DNA from: CAG-826 sp964654155
GTDB taxonomy: Bacteria; Bacillota_I; Bacilli_A; RFN20; CAG-826
Assembly: GCA_964654155.1 (NCBI GenBank)
Contig: CAZZGL010000029.1
Location: 1 to 15,100, forward strand
DNA: 15,100 bases
Direction: 5' to 3'
The notes beneath the pieces are model-generated. The model saw only the letters and a program-made list of their open reading frames with translations, did not search any database and was not told where the DNA came from. Below, piece by piece: positions 5,666 to 13,058 of the stretch. The first letter of the stretch is position 1, and the number at the start of each line of letters is the position of its first letter. The translations under genes were made by a program, and so were the position numbers.

Positions 5666-7435
5666 ATGGCAAAAGTTAATATTAAAATTGAAGGTCACTC
5701 CTATCAAGTTGAAGAGGGATTAACAATATTAGAAGCTGCACGTCAATGCGGCTATGAAATTCCTTCCTTATGCGCATACAATCATGGAGATTGTTCACGC
5801 GGTTCATGCCGTGTTTGTTTGGTAGAAGTTAAAGGTGCACGTGGTTTAGTTGCTTCATGTGTTTACCCAGTTAATGAAGGAATGGAAATAACTATTTCTT
5901 CACCTAAAGCTACAAACGCACGTCGTGTTAATGTAGAATTATTATTATCAAATCATAGACAAAATTGTTTACAATGTGAAAAAGCAGAAAATTGTGAATT
6001 ATTACATGTTTCTCGTTTAGTTGGCGCTCGTGAAGGTAAATTTGCTGGCGAAATGACCGAGGCGACATTTGATAATTTAACTCCATCAATTGTTCGCGAT
6101 ACAAGTAAATGTATATTATGTGGACGTTGTGTGGTTCGTTGTCAACAAGCACACGGTGAAGGAATTTTAGGATTTGAAAATCGAGGATTCCACACAATTG
6201 TTGCTCCTGCATTTAATCGTTCTTTTGGACAATCACCATGTTTATTATGTGGACAATGTGTTAGCGTTTGTCCAACTGGTGCATTGATGGAAAAGAGTGA
6301 GATTCATCTTGTTGATGAAGCATTTAAAGCAGGAAAATATGTTATCGTTCAAACCGCTCCTGCTGTTAGAGCGGCATTAGGTGAAGAATTTGGTTTACCT
6401 ATTGGAACTCCAGTTACTGGTAAAATGGTTGCAGCTTTAAAGCGTTTAGGTTTCTATCGCGTTTATGATGTTAACTTTGGTGCGGATTTAACCATTATGG
6501 AAGAAGCTACTGAATTATTAAATCGTATTAAGAATGGTGGAACACTTCCAATGATTACATCTTGTTCACCAGGTTGGGTTAATTATGCCGAATACAACTA
6601 TAGTGATTTATTACCTCATTTATCTTCATGTAAATCACCACATGAAATGGAAGGCGCAATTATTAAATCATATTTTGCAGAGAAAAACGGCATTAAACCA
6701 GAAGATATATTTGTCGTTTCAATTATGCCATGTACAGCAAAAAAATATGAAAAAGAACGTCAAGAATTATCCGTTAATGGATTAAAAGATGTCGATGCTG
6801 TATTAACCACAAGAGAACTTGCAAAATTAATCAAACGTTCTGGTATTAATTTCAATAGATTGCCAGATGAAGAATTTGATCAAGATTTACTTGGTGAATA
6901 TACAGGCGCTGGTGTTATCTTTGGTGTTACTGGAGGAGTTATGGAAGCGGCATTACGTACTGCTTATTACACTTTAACCGGCAAAGAACATGAACAAGTT
7001 GAATTTACTGCAGTTCGTGGATTTGAAGGATTAAAAGAAGCTTCTCTTGATATTAATGGAATGACTATTAATGTTGCAGTGGCTCATGGCATGAGAAATG
7101 CTAAACCAATATTAGATGATATTCGTGCTGGAAAGAGTAAATATCACTTTATTGAAATTATGGGATGTCCAGGTGGATGTATTAATGGTGGAGGTCAACC
7201 ATATGTTCAACCTTGCTTCTTAGAAAACGAAGGATTAGATATTTTAGATACATATCGCGCAAAACGTGCGAGTGCATTATATAGTGAAGATGAAGGAAGA
7301 CCAATTCGTCAATCACATAATAATCCACAAATTATTGCTTTATATAAAGATTATTTAGGTGAACCAAATGGTCATCGTGCTCACGAATTATTACATACAA
7401 CATATAATAATAATCGTGAACGTTTTCCTAGATAG
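5666..7435 (+). CDS. hydA: NADH-linked [FeFe]-hydrogenase, HydA catalytic (H-cluster) subunit
   Basis: This 589-residue subunit reduces protons or oxidises H2. Domains in order: an N-terminal [2Fe-2S] ferredoxin with C36, C48, C51 and C65; a His-Cys [4Fe-4S] site with H97, C101, C104 and C110; and two [4Fe-4S] sites (C149, C152, C155, C159 and C192, C195, C198, C202). The H-cluster domain has motif L1 TSCSPGW (298-304), L2 MPCTAKKYE (354-362) and L3 EIMGCPGGCINGGG (497-510), followed by the C-terminal small-subunit segment ending near PNGHRAHELLHTTY. L1 is usually TSCCP; here the second Cys is Ser301. Length fits HndD-type subunits. The ribosome binding site AGGAGGT (5652-5658) overlaps the hydB stop. 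The maturases HydE, HydF and HydG, needed for the diiron site, are not in this window. Bifurcation with ferredoxin is inferred from subunit make-up. Confidence 0.96.
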   Translation: MAKVNIKIEGHSYQVEEGLTILEAARQCGYEIPSLCAYNHGDCSRGSCRVCLVEVKGARGLVASCVYPVNEGMEITISSPKATNARRVNVELLLSNHRQNCLQCEKAENCELLHVSRLVGAREGKFAGEMTEATFDNLTPSIVRDTSKCILCGRCVVRCQQAHGEGILGFENRGFHTIVAPAFNRSFGQSPCLLCGQCVSVCPTGALMEKSEIHLVDEAFKAGKYVIVQTAPAVRAALGEEFGLPIGTPVTGKMVAALKRLGFYRVYDVNFGADLTIMEEATELLNRIKNGGTLPMITSCSPGWVNYAEYNYSDLLPHLSSCKSPHEMEGAIIKSYFAEKNGIKPEDIFVVSIMPCTAKKYEKERQELSVNGLKDVDAVLTTRELAKLIKRSGINFNRLPDEEFDQDLLGEYTGAGVIFGVTGGVMEAALRTAYYTLTGKEHEQVEFTAVRGFEGLKEASLDINGMTINVAVAHGMRNAKPILDDIRAGKSKYHFIEIMGCPGGCINGGGQPYVQPCFLENEGLDILDTYRAKRASALYSEDEGRPIRQSHNNPQIIALYKDYLGEPNGHRAHELLHTTYNNNRERFPR

Positions 7436-7457
7436 ATAATATAAACTTTAAAAGTTA

Positions 7458-7492
7458 GACTTTGGTAGTTATTAACGCCAGAGTCTTTTTTT
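7458..7492 (+). terminator. Intrinsic terminator of the hydCBA operon
   Basis: An 8-bp stem GACTTTGG/CCAGAGTC (7458-7465 with 7478-7485, one T-G pair) with a 12-base loop is followed by seven T residues (7486-7492). It lies about 20 bases after the hydA stop and closes the operon. Confidence 0.9.
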
Positions 7493-7576
7493 GTTAAGAA
7501 AATTAGAAAACTAAAAATATAGAGCGGTTGTTTAGGATAATTGTAATAAGCTAAAAAGGAAAATAAAAAATAAAAA

Positions 7577-7603
7577 TTAGCACTCTATGCTTGACAGTGC
7601 TAA
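7577..7603 (+). promoter_or_regulatory. CIRCE operator (HrcA binding site) upstream of clpB
   Basis: The arms TTAGCACTC (7577-7585) and CAGTGCTAA (7595-7603) are separated by exactly 9 bases, as in the consensus TTAGCACTC-N9-GAGTGCTAA, with one mismatch at the first base of the right arm. CIRCE is the operator of the heat-shock repressor HrcA. The repeat covers the -35 box of the clpB promoter. Confidence 0.95.
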
Positions 7604-7618
7604 AAAGTGGACTATAAT
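7591..7618 (+). promoter_or_regulatory. clpB sigma-A promoter
   Basis: A consensus -35 TTGACA (7591-7596) and consensus -10 TATAAT (7613-7618) are separated by 16 bases. The -35 lies partly in the CIRCE spacer and partly in its right arm, so HrcA binding should directly exclude polymerase. This is a very strong promoter held down by a repressor, the expected design for heat-shock induction. Confidence 0.9.
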
Positions 7619-7642
7619 GATTAATGCAAAGGAGGAATTTGA

Positions 7643-10204
7643 ATGAATATTGAAGAAATGACTATTAGCGTTCGAGAAATTATCGAATTAGCGGTAAAAA
7701 AAGCAATGGAGTTTCATCATTGTCAAGTAGATGTTCCTCATATGATCTCTGCTTTATATGAGCATCAAGGAGAAATGTTTAAAAATATTCTTTTGCATGC
7801 CAATGTTAAATTAGATGAAGTTGAAAATGAAATCACAAAAGCGATGTCTTCCTTACCAGTTTCATCAAATACTGAGCAACCGGTGTTATCTAACGATACT
7901 CAAAAATTATTAAATGATGCTGAAAAGATAAAAAAAGAATATGGTGACTCATATTTAGCTAATGAACATTTGATTATTGCATTATTTGAAAATAGAAATG
8001 CATTAATTAATAAATTGCTAAAAATTGATAATTTCAAGAAACAAAAATTTGTGGAAATTATTAATAAAATCAGAGGTGATGAAAAAGTGAAAAACGAAAA
8101 TGATGACGCAAATTATGAAGCATTAGAAAAGTATGGTCGAGATTTAATTGCGGATGTTAAAAATGGAAAATTAGATCCGGTTATTGGTCGAGATAATGAA
8201 ATCCGTCGTATTATGGAAATTTTATCAAGAAAAACAAAGAATAATCCAGTTTTGATTGGAGAACCTGGAGTTGGTAAAACAGCGGTAGTTGAAGGACTTG
8301 CATGGCGTATTGCAAATGGCGATGTTCCATTTACTTTAAAAGATAAAAAAATTATCGAACTTGATATGGGTAGCTTAATTGCAGGAGCAAAGTATCGAGG
8401 AGAATTTGAAGAAAGATTAAAATCGGTTTTAAAAGAAGTTAATAAATCAAACGGTCAAATTATTTTATTTATTGATGAAATTCACACTCTTGTTGGAGCG
8501 GGTAAAACTGAAGGATCTATGGATGCCGCGAATATGTTAAAACCAATGCTCGCGCGAGGTGAATTACATTTAATTGGAGCAACCACTTTAGATGAATATC
8601 GTAAAAATATTGAAAAAGATGCAGCGTTAGAAAGACGTATGCAAAAGGTAATGGTTAACGAACCGACCATAGATGATACAATTGCGATTTTAAGAGGATT
8701 AAAAGAACGCTTTGAAATGCATCATGGAGTTAAGATATTGGATGAAGCTTTAATAAGCGCAGCAGTACTTTCAAATCGATATATTTCGGATAGATTTTTA
8801 CCAGATAAAGCTATTGATTTAGTTGATGAAGCTTGTGCATCAAAAAGAATACAAATTGATTCTTTACCAACAGAATTAGATGAATTACACCGAAAGATAA
8901 TGCAACTAGAAATTGAAAAAACATCTTTAAAAGGAGATGAAAGTGAATCATCTTTAGAAAAGAAAAAAGAAATAGATGAAGAGCTTGTTAAGTTAAAAGA
9001 GGAACAAGATGAATTAAACAAAAAATGGAATAGTGAAAAGTTATCTTTAACTAAATATAAGAAGAATAAAGAATTATTAGAACAAGCTAGACTTGAATTA
9101 ACTAATGCATTAAACAGCGGTGATTATGAAAAGGCAGCAAGATTGCAATATGAAACTATTCCAAATTATGAATTACAAATCAAGCAATATGAAGAAGAAT
9201 CAAAAGAAGGAAGAATGCTTAATGAAGTAATTACAAAAGAAAGTATTGAAGGAGTGATTTCTCGTTGGACAAGTATTCCTCTTGAAAAATTAAACAATAC
9301 AGAACGCCAAAAAGTGTTAAATTTACAAAGTGAATTAGAAAAAAGAGTGATTGGTCAAGATGAAGCTCTTTCATTAATAACTAACGCAATTTTAAGAAAT
9401 CGCGCTGGTATTAATGATGAAAATAGACCAATTGGTAGCTTCTTATTTCTAGGTCCAACTGGAGTTGGTAAAACTGAGGTTGCAAAATCTTTAGCGGAAC
9501 AACTATTTGATAGTGAACAACAATTAATAAGAATTGATATGTCAGAATATATGGAAAAATTCTCAGTATCTCGTCTTATAGGCGCGCCACCAGGATATGT
9601 TGGATATGAAGAAGGCGGGCAACTTACAGAAGCGGTAAGAAGAAAACCATATAGTATTGTATTATTAGATGAAATTGAAAAAGCACATCCAGATGTCTTT
9701 CATATTTTACTTCAAGTATTAGATGATGGAAGATTAACTGATTCTCAAGGAAGAGTTGTTGATTTTAAAAATACAATATTAATTATGACATCTAATATTG
9801 GTTCTTCATTCTTGTTAGATGGAAACGATAAAGATAATCAAAATAAAGTATTTGAACAATTAAAGCAATCTTTTAAGCCGGAATTTATTAATCGAATTGA
9901 TGAAATTATTTATTTTAATTCATTAAATAAAGATGTAGCTAAAGGCATTGTAATTAAGTTTTTAAATCAATTGTCAGATAGATTAAATAAAAAGGAAATT
10001 AAATTAAAATATTCAAGTTCTGTTATTGATTATTTATCGAATAATGGCTTTGATAAAATATATGGAGCAAGACCTTTAAAAAGATTCATCCAAAAAGAAA
10101 TTGAAAATCCATTAGCAAAATTTATTTTAGAATCACAAAGAAATGATAATAAAATAATATTTGTTGATTATAAAGATGATAAAGTAGTATTTAATTTTCA
10201 ATAA
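7643..10204 (+). CDS. clpB: ATP-dependent disaggregase ClpB (Hsp104 family)
   Basis: This 853-residue AAA+ chaperone threads aggregated proteins through its hexameric pore together with DnaK. Domains in order: Clp-N repeats (about 1-145); nucleotide-binding domain 1 with Walker A GEPGVGKT (206-213), pore loop KYRGEFEERL (250-259) and Walker B LFIDEI (275-280); and a long charged coiled-coil middle domain (about 405-525). Nucleotide-binding domain 2 follows with Walker A GPTGVGKT (604-611), pore loop GYVGYEEGG (651-659) and Walker B VLLDEI (673-678). The full-length middle domain, including the GDYEKAARLQY segment, identifies ClpB rather than ClpC or ClpA, and I see no ClpP-binding IGF/LGF-type loop. 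The start follows AAAGGAGG (7628-7635). It is a single-gene unit under CIRCE control; ClpB is not CIRCE-controlled in B. subtilis, as I recall, but is in several Mollicutes. Confidence 0.96.
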   Translation: MNIEEMTISVREIIELAVKKAMEFHHCQVDVPHMISALYEHQGEMFKNILLHANVKLDEVENEITKAMSSLPVSSNTEQPVLSNDTQKLLNDAEKIKKEYGDSYLANEHLIIALFENRNALINKLLKIDNFKKQKFVEIINKIRGDEKVKNENDDANYEALEKYGRDLIADVKNGKLDPVIGRDNEIRRIMEILSRKTKNNPVLIGEPGVGKTAVVEGLAWRIANGDVPFTLKDKKIIELDMGSLIAGAKYRGEFEERLKSVLKEVNKSNGQIILFIDEIHTLVGAGKTEGSMDAANMLKPMLARGELHLIGATTLDEYRKNIEKDAALERRMQKVMVNEPTIDDTIAILRGLKERFEMHHGVKILDEALISAAVLSNRYISDRFLPDKAIDLVDEACASKRIQIDSLPTELDELHRKIMQLEIEKTSLKGDESESSLEKKKEIDEELVKLKEEQDELNKKWNSEKLSLTKYKKNKELLEQARLELTNALNSGDYEKAARLQYETIPNYELQIKQYEEESKEGRMLNEVITKESIEGVISRWTSIPLEKLNNTERQKVLNLQSELEKRVIGQDEALSLITNAILRNRAGINDENRPIGSFLFLGPTGVGKTEVAKSLAEQLFDSEQQLIRIDMSEYMEKFSVSRLIGAPPGYVGYEEGGQLTEAVRRKPYSIVLLDEIEKAHPDVFHILLQVLDDGRLTDSQGRVVDFKNTILIMTSNIGSSFLLDGNDKDNQNKVFEQLKQSFKPEFINRIDEIIYFNSLNKDVAKGIVIKFLNQLSDRLNKKEIKLKYSSSVIDYLSNNGFDKIYGARPLKRFIQKEIENPLAKFILESQRNDNKIIFVDYKDDKVVFNFQ

Positions 10205-10208
10205 AATT

Positions 10209-10262
10209 AAAAGTGACTATGTTCTTTTATGGTAGAAATACGTGAGAATTATAGTCACTTTT
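10209..10262 (+). terminator. Long hairpin after clpB, probable terminator
   Basis: A perfect 12-bp inverted repeat, AAAAGTGACTAT (10209-10220) with ATAGTCACTTTT (10251-10262), lies directly after the clpB stop. An inner stem TTCTT/GAGAA (10222-10226 with 10244-10248) shortens the loop. The U-rich end ACTTTTATTT fits an intrinsic terminator, although most of its T residues are within the stem. It probably ends the clpB transcript. Confidence 0.65.
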
Positions 10263-10315
10263 ATTTATAAAAAAAGACTAATAATATCATTAAAAATGTT
10301 TTTTAAGCTTAGATG

Positions 10316-10324
10316 TGTTATACT
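10316..10324 (+). promoter_or_regulatory. Extended -10 promoter for cysS
   Basis: TG-T-TATACT (10316-10324) matches the extended -10 element; no good -35 is present at the right distance. Transcription would start near 10331, so the in-frame GTG at 10315 cannot be the cysS start and the ATG at 10354 is preferred. No T-box leader fits in the short space upstream. Confidence 0.6.
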
Positions 10325-10353
10325 TAACAAGAAGCAAGAAAGAGGTTGATATT

Positions 10354-11691
10354 ATGGATATTCGCTTATTTAATTCCTTAACCAATCAAGTTGAAAAATT
10401 TACTCCTATTGTAGAAGGAGAAGTTTCAATGTATGTATGTGGTCCAACGGTTTATGATTATGTCCATATTGGTAATATGCGCCCAGTAGTGGTTTTTGAT
10501 GTTTTAAGAAGATTTTTTGAATATATCGGATATAAAGTTACATATGTTAGTAACTATACAGATGTTGATGATAAGATTATTGCTAAAGCTCAAAAAACCG
10601 CAAAAAGTGAAAAAGAAATCACTGATTTTTATATTAGTGAATTCGAAAAAGATGTTGATGGAATTCATTCTCGATTACCAAGTATTACTCCTCGCGTAAC
10701 TGAATATATGCCTCGAATTATTGATTTTATTGATAATTTAGTAAAAATAGGTGCAGCTTATGTTGTTGACGATGATGTTTATTTTAAAGTTTCAAGCGAT
10801 GAAAAATATGGTGTTTTAAGCAATACAAATACTAAAGATTTATTAGTTGGAGCAAGAATAGATGAAAATGTTAAAAAGGATTCCCCTCTTGATTTCACAT
10901 TATGGAAAAAAACAGATGTTGGAGTAAAATGGAATTCTCCTTGGTCATTAGGTAGACCAGGATGGCATACTGAATGTGTTGTAATGATAAATTCTCTTTT
11001 TAAAGAAGGTCGTATTGATATTCATGGAGGAGGATTTGATTTAAAATTTCCACATCATGAAAATGAAATTGCACAATCAATGGTTACTCATGGACATTCA
11101 ATCGCTAATTACTGGATGCACAATGGTTTTATTAATATAAATAGTGAAAAAATGTCAAAATCTTTAGGTAATGTAATAACCGCTCATGAGGCATTAGCGA
11201 AGTATGGAGGAAATACTGTTAGATTATTATTACTCAGCACACATTATCGAGCGCCGGTTAATTTTGCTTCAGAAATGTTAGCATCAAATGAAAAAGAAAT
11301 AATAAAAATGCAAAATGCTTATCGTCAAATTGCTGTTAAATTGCAACTTAATGGGTTTGATGTTAAACAAGGAGAAGCGACAGATATTAATAATTTTCTT
11401 TTAGCAATGGCGGATGATTTAAATACTTCTAACGCACTTAGTGAATTATTTAGAGTCTTAAAAGAAGGCAATACTATTTTAAGAACAAGAGAAATTGACT
11501 TTGTTAAACTTCAAGGTATTTTCTTTACTTTAAGAGATATGTTAGATATTTTGGGATTAAAATTAAATCTTCCTTTATTAAGTGAAGAAGATATAGATTT
11601 ATTTAAAAAATATGATGAAGCAAAAGCTAATAAAGATTTTGCTAGAAGTGATGAAATTAGAAATGAATTAATTTCTAAAGGGTTAATGTAA
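10354..11691 (+). CDS. cysS: Cysteinyl-tRNA synthetase
   Basis: This 445-residue class I synthetase charges tRNA-Cys with cysteine using ATP. The class I HIGH motif reads HIGN (38-41) within CGPTVYDYVHIGN, and the KMSKS loop is at 266-270. Zinc-site residues expected in this family are visible as C29, C208 and the HHE segment (234-236), which let the enzyme select cysteine without editing. It is slightly shorter than the B. subtilis enzyme (about 466 residues, from memory), mainly in the C-terminal tRNA-binding part. The start follows AAAGAGG (10339-10345). It heads a run cysS-rlmB-sigH that keeps the Bacillus order but lacks the mini-RNase III gene mrnC usually found after cysS. Confidence 0.97.
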   Translation: MDIRLFNSLTNQVEKFTPIVEGEVSMYVCGPTVYDYVHIGNMRPVVVFDVLRRFFEYIGYKVTYVSNYTDVDDKIIAKAQKTAKSEKEITDFYISEFEKDVDGIHSRLPSITPRVTEYMPRIIDFIDNLVKIGAAYVVDDDVYFKVSSDEKYGVLSNTNTKDLLVGARIDENVKKDSPLDFTLWKKTDVGVKWNSPWSLGRPGWHTECVVMINSLFKEGRIDIHGGGFDLKFPHHENEIAQSMVTHGHSIANYWMHNGFININSEKMSKSLGNVITAHEALAKYGGNTVRLLLLSTHYRAPVNFASEMLASNEKEIIKMQNAYRQIAVKLQLNGFDVKQGEATDINNFLLAMADDLNTSNALSELFRVLKEGNTILRTREIDFVKLQGIFFTLRDMLDILGLKLNLPLLSEEDIDLFKKYDEAKANKDFARSDEIRNELISKGLM

Positions 11692-11733
11692 TAAAAAAAA
11701 GATATAAAATTGAGACTAGGAAATGGTGAATGT

Positions 11734-12453
11734 ATGGGACAATATATATATGGTAGGAATACGGTAAAAAGTGCTTTAAAGGAAGGAAAAGTCACAAAGC
11801 TTTATTTAATGTCTATGATTAAGGATCGTGATATTGAACAAGAATGTGAAAAAAAAGGCGTAAAAATCATTTATAAAACTACCAAAGAATTAGAACAATT
11901 GGTTCATGGCGTTCATCAAGGAATAGTTGCGGAAATAGCAAATTATGAATTTGTTAGTCTTGAGTTTTTAATAAAAAAATCAAAAGAAACTCAATATCCG
12001 CTATTAGTTTTACTTGATGGAATCAAGGATCCTCATAATTTAGGGGCGATTATGAGATCATGTGATGCTTTTGGCGCACAAGGAATTATTGTTGGAAAAC
12101 ATAATCAAGTAGGCTTAACCGCAACAGTTGCTAAAGTTTCTACTGGTGCAATAGATCATGTAAGAGTTGCTCAGGTAGGAAACTTAAATCAAACTATAAA
12201 GGCCCTGAAAGAAGCGGGATTCTGGATTGTTTCTAGTGATGGAAATGCAACTAATGATTATCGTCAAATTGATTATAAATGTCCGATTGTTTTGGTGGTA
12301 GGATCTGAAGGAGAAGGAATTTCTCGTTTAGTATTAACCAATAGTGATTTTGTAGTAAAAATCCCAATGTGTGGAAGTGTGAATTCTTTAAACGCATCAG
12401 TAGCAACAGCTATTTTTTTGGCGGAGGTATATAATAACCGTTTTCCTATATAA
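11734..12453 (+). CDS. rlmB: 23S rRNA 2'-O-methyltransferase RlmB-like (TrmH/SpoU family)
   Basis: This 239-residue SPOUT enzyme transfers methyl from S-adenosylmethionine to a ribose 2'-hydroxyl. A small N-terminal substrate-binding domain (about 1-75, starting GQYIYGRNTVKSAL) precedes the knotted catalytic domain. Motif 1 is LDGIKDPHNLGAIMRS (94-109), motif 2 VVGSEGEGIS (188-197) and motif 3 IPMCGSVNSLNASVA (210-224). The N-terminal domain and position after cysS match the YacO/RlmB subgroup, which acts on G2251 of 23S rRNA in E. coli; the exact target here is inferred. I chose the ATG at 11734 because the protein then begins with the family's usual Y-I-Y/F-G-R-N; an upstream in-frame TTG at 11710 is less likely. 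The gene lies 42 bases after cysS and 14 before sigH, so co-transcription is likely. Confidence 0.92.
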   Translation: MGQYIYGRNTVKSALKEGKVTKLYLMSMIKDRDIEQECEKKGVKIIYKTTKELEQLVHGVHQGIVAEIANYEFVSLEFLIKKSKETQYPLLVLLDGIKDPHNLGAIMRSCDAFGAQGIIVGKHNQVGLTATVAKVSTGAIDHVRVAQVGNLNQTIKALKEAGFWIVSSDGNATNDYRQIDYKCPIVLVVGSEGEGISRLVLTNSDFVVKIPMCGSVNSLNASVATAIFLAEVYNNRFPI

Positions 12454-12467
12454 TAAGGAAATGGAAT

Positions 12468-13058
12468 ATGAAAAGAGAATTAACTGACAATGAATTAATC
12501 TATAAAATTCAAAAATTTGATGATAAAGAAGCAACTGATTTACTTCTTTGTCGATATGAAAATGAAATTAAAAAATTAGTAAGAGGAAGGCTTGGTAAAA
12601 CCTTTAAATTTTATTATGATTATGATGAATTTGAACAACTAGTTCGATTTGCAACATTAAAAGTAATTAAAACATATGATTCATCAAAAGGGTCGTTTTA
12701 TAATTATTGGTCTAGTTCTGCTAATAGGATTATCACATCAGAACTAAGACATATTAGTAAAAAATTGAGTGGTGTTGAAGTGAACCAAATATTTACTTTT
12801 AATGAAGAAGAGACTGATCTTATGGAGTCTTTTTCTAATGATAGTACAATTTTTAAACGAAAAATTGATGCAACATATGATTTAGAAAGGATTAAAAAAA
12901 TAGCAGATGAAATTTTGACATTAGAAGAAAAAGCTATATTAGCTTATAAAATGATTGGGTATAGTTATAATGAAATTGCTCAAAAAATAAAATCGACTCC
13001 TAAAAGAGTCGATAATGTAATGCTAATAATTAGAAAAAAATTAAAGAAATATTTATAA
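12468..13058 (+). CDS. sigH: RNA polymerase sigma factor in the SigH position
   Basis: This 196-residue protein has the sigma-70 layout. Region 2 spans about residues 8-98; YDEFEQLVRFATLKVIKTYDSSKGSFYNYW is its core, including the aromatic -10 recognition and melting helix. A short linker follows, then region 4 (about 135-195) with the helix-turn-helix around MIGYSYNEIAQKIKSTPKRVDNV. In Bacillus the same place, after rlmB (yacO) and yacP and before rpmGB-secE-nusG, is held by sigH, the transition-state and early-sporulation sigma factor. The sequence is divergent, so SigH is assigned on both fold and position, and its regulon cannot be read from here. It overlaps the end of prs on the other strand by 6 bases (13053-13058). 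Codons 175-182 also form the prs terminator hairpin when read on the other strand. Confidence 0.82.
   Translation: MKRELTDNELIYKIQKFDDKEATDLLLCRYENEIKKLVRGRLGKTFKFYYDYDEFEQLVRFATLKVIKTYDSSKGSFYNYWSSSANRIITSELRHISKKLSGVEVNQIFTFNEEETDLMESFSNDSTIFKRKIDATYDLERIKKIADEILTLEEKAILAYKMIGYSYNEIAQKIKSTPKRVDNVMLIIRKKLKKYL
12982..13013 (-). terminator. prs intrinsic terminator inside the sigH coding sequence
   Basis: A perfect 8-bp stem ATCGACTC/GAGTCGAT (12992-12999 with 13006-13013) with a 6-base loop is preceded on the plus strand by an A-rich run (12982-12992). Read on the minus strand this is a hairpin followed by TTTTATTTTTT, a good intrinsic terminator about 40 bases beyond the prs stop. On the plus strand no T run follows, so it should not stop sigH transcription. 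Confidence 0.8.

Noticed and set aside
10205..10353. T-box leader expected before a Bacillota cysS.
   Set aside because: The space holds a hairpin and a promoter only about 30 bases before the start codon, and no T-box sequence was seen.
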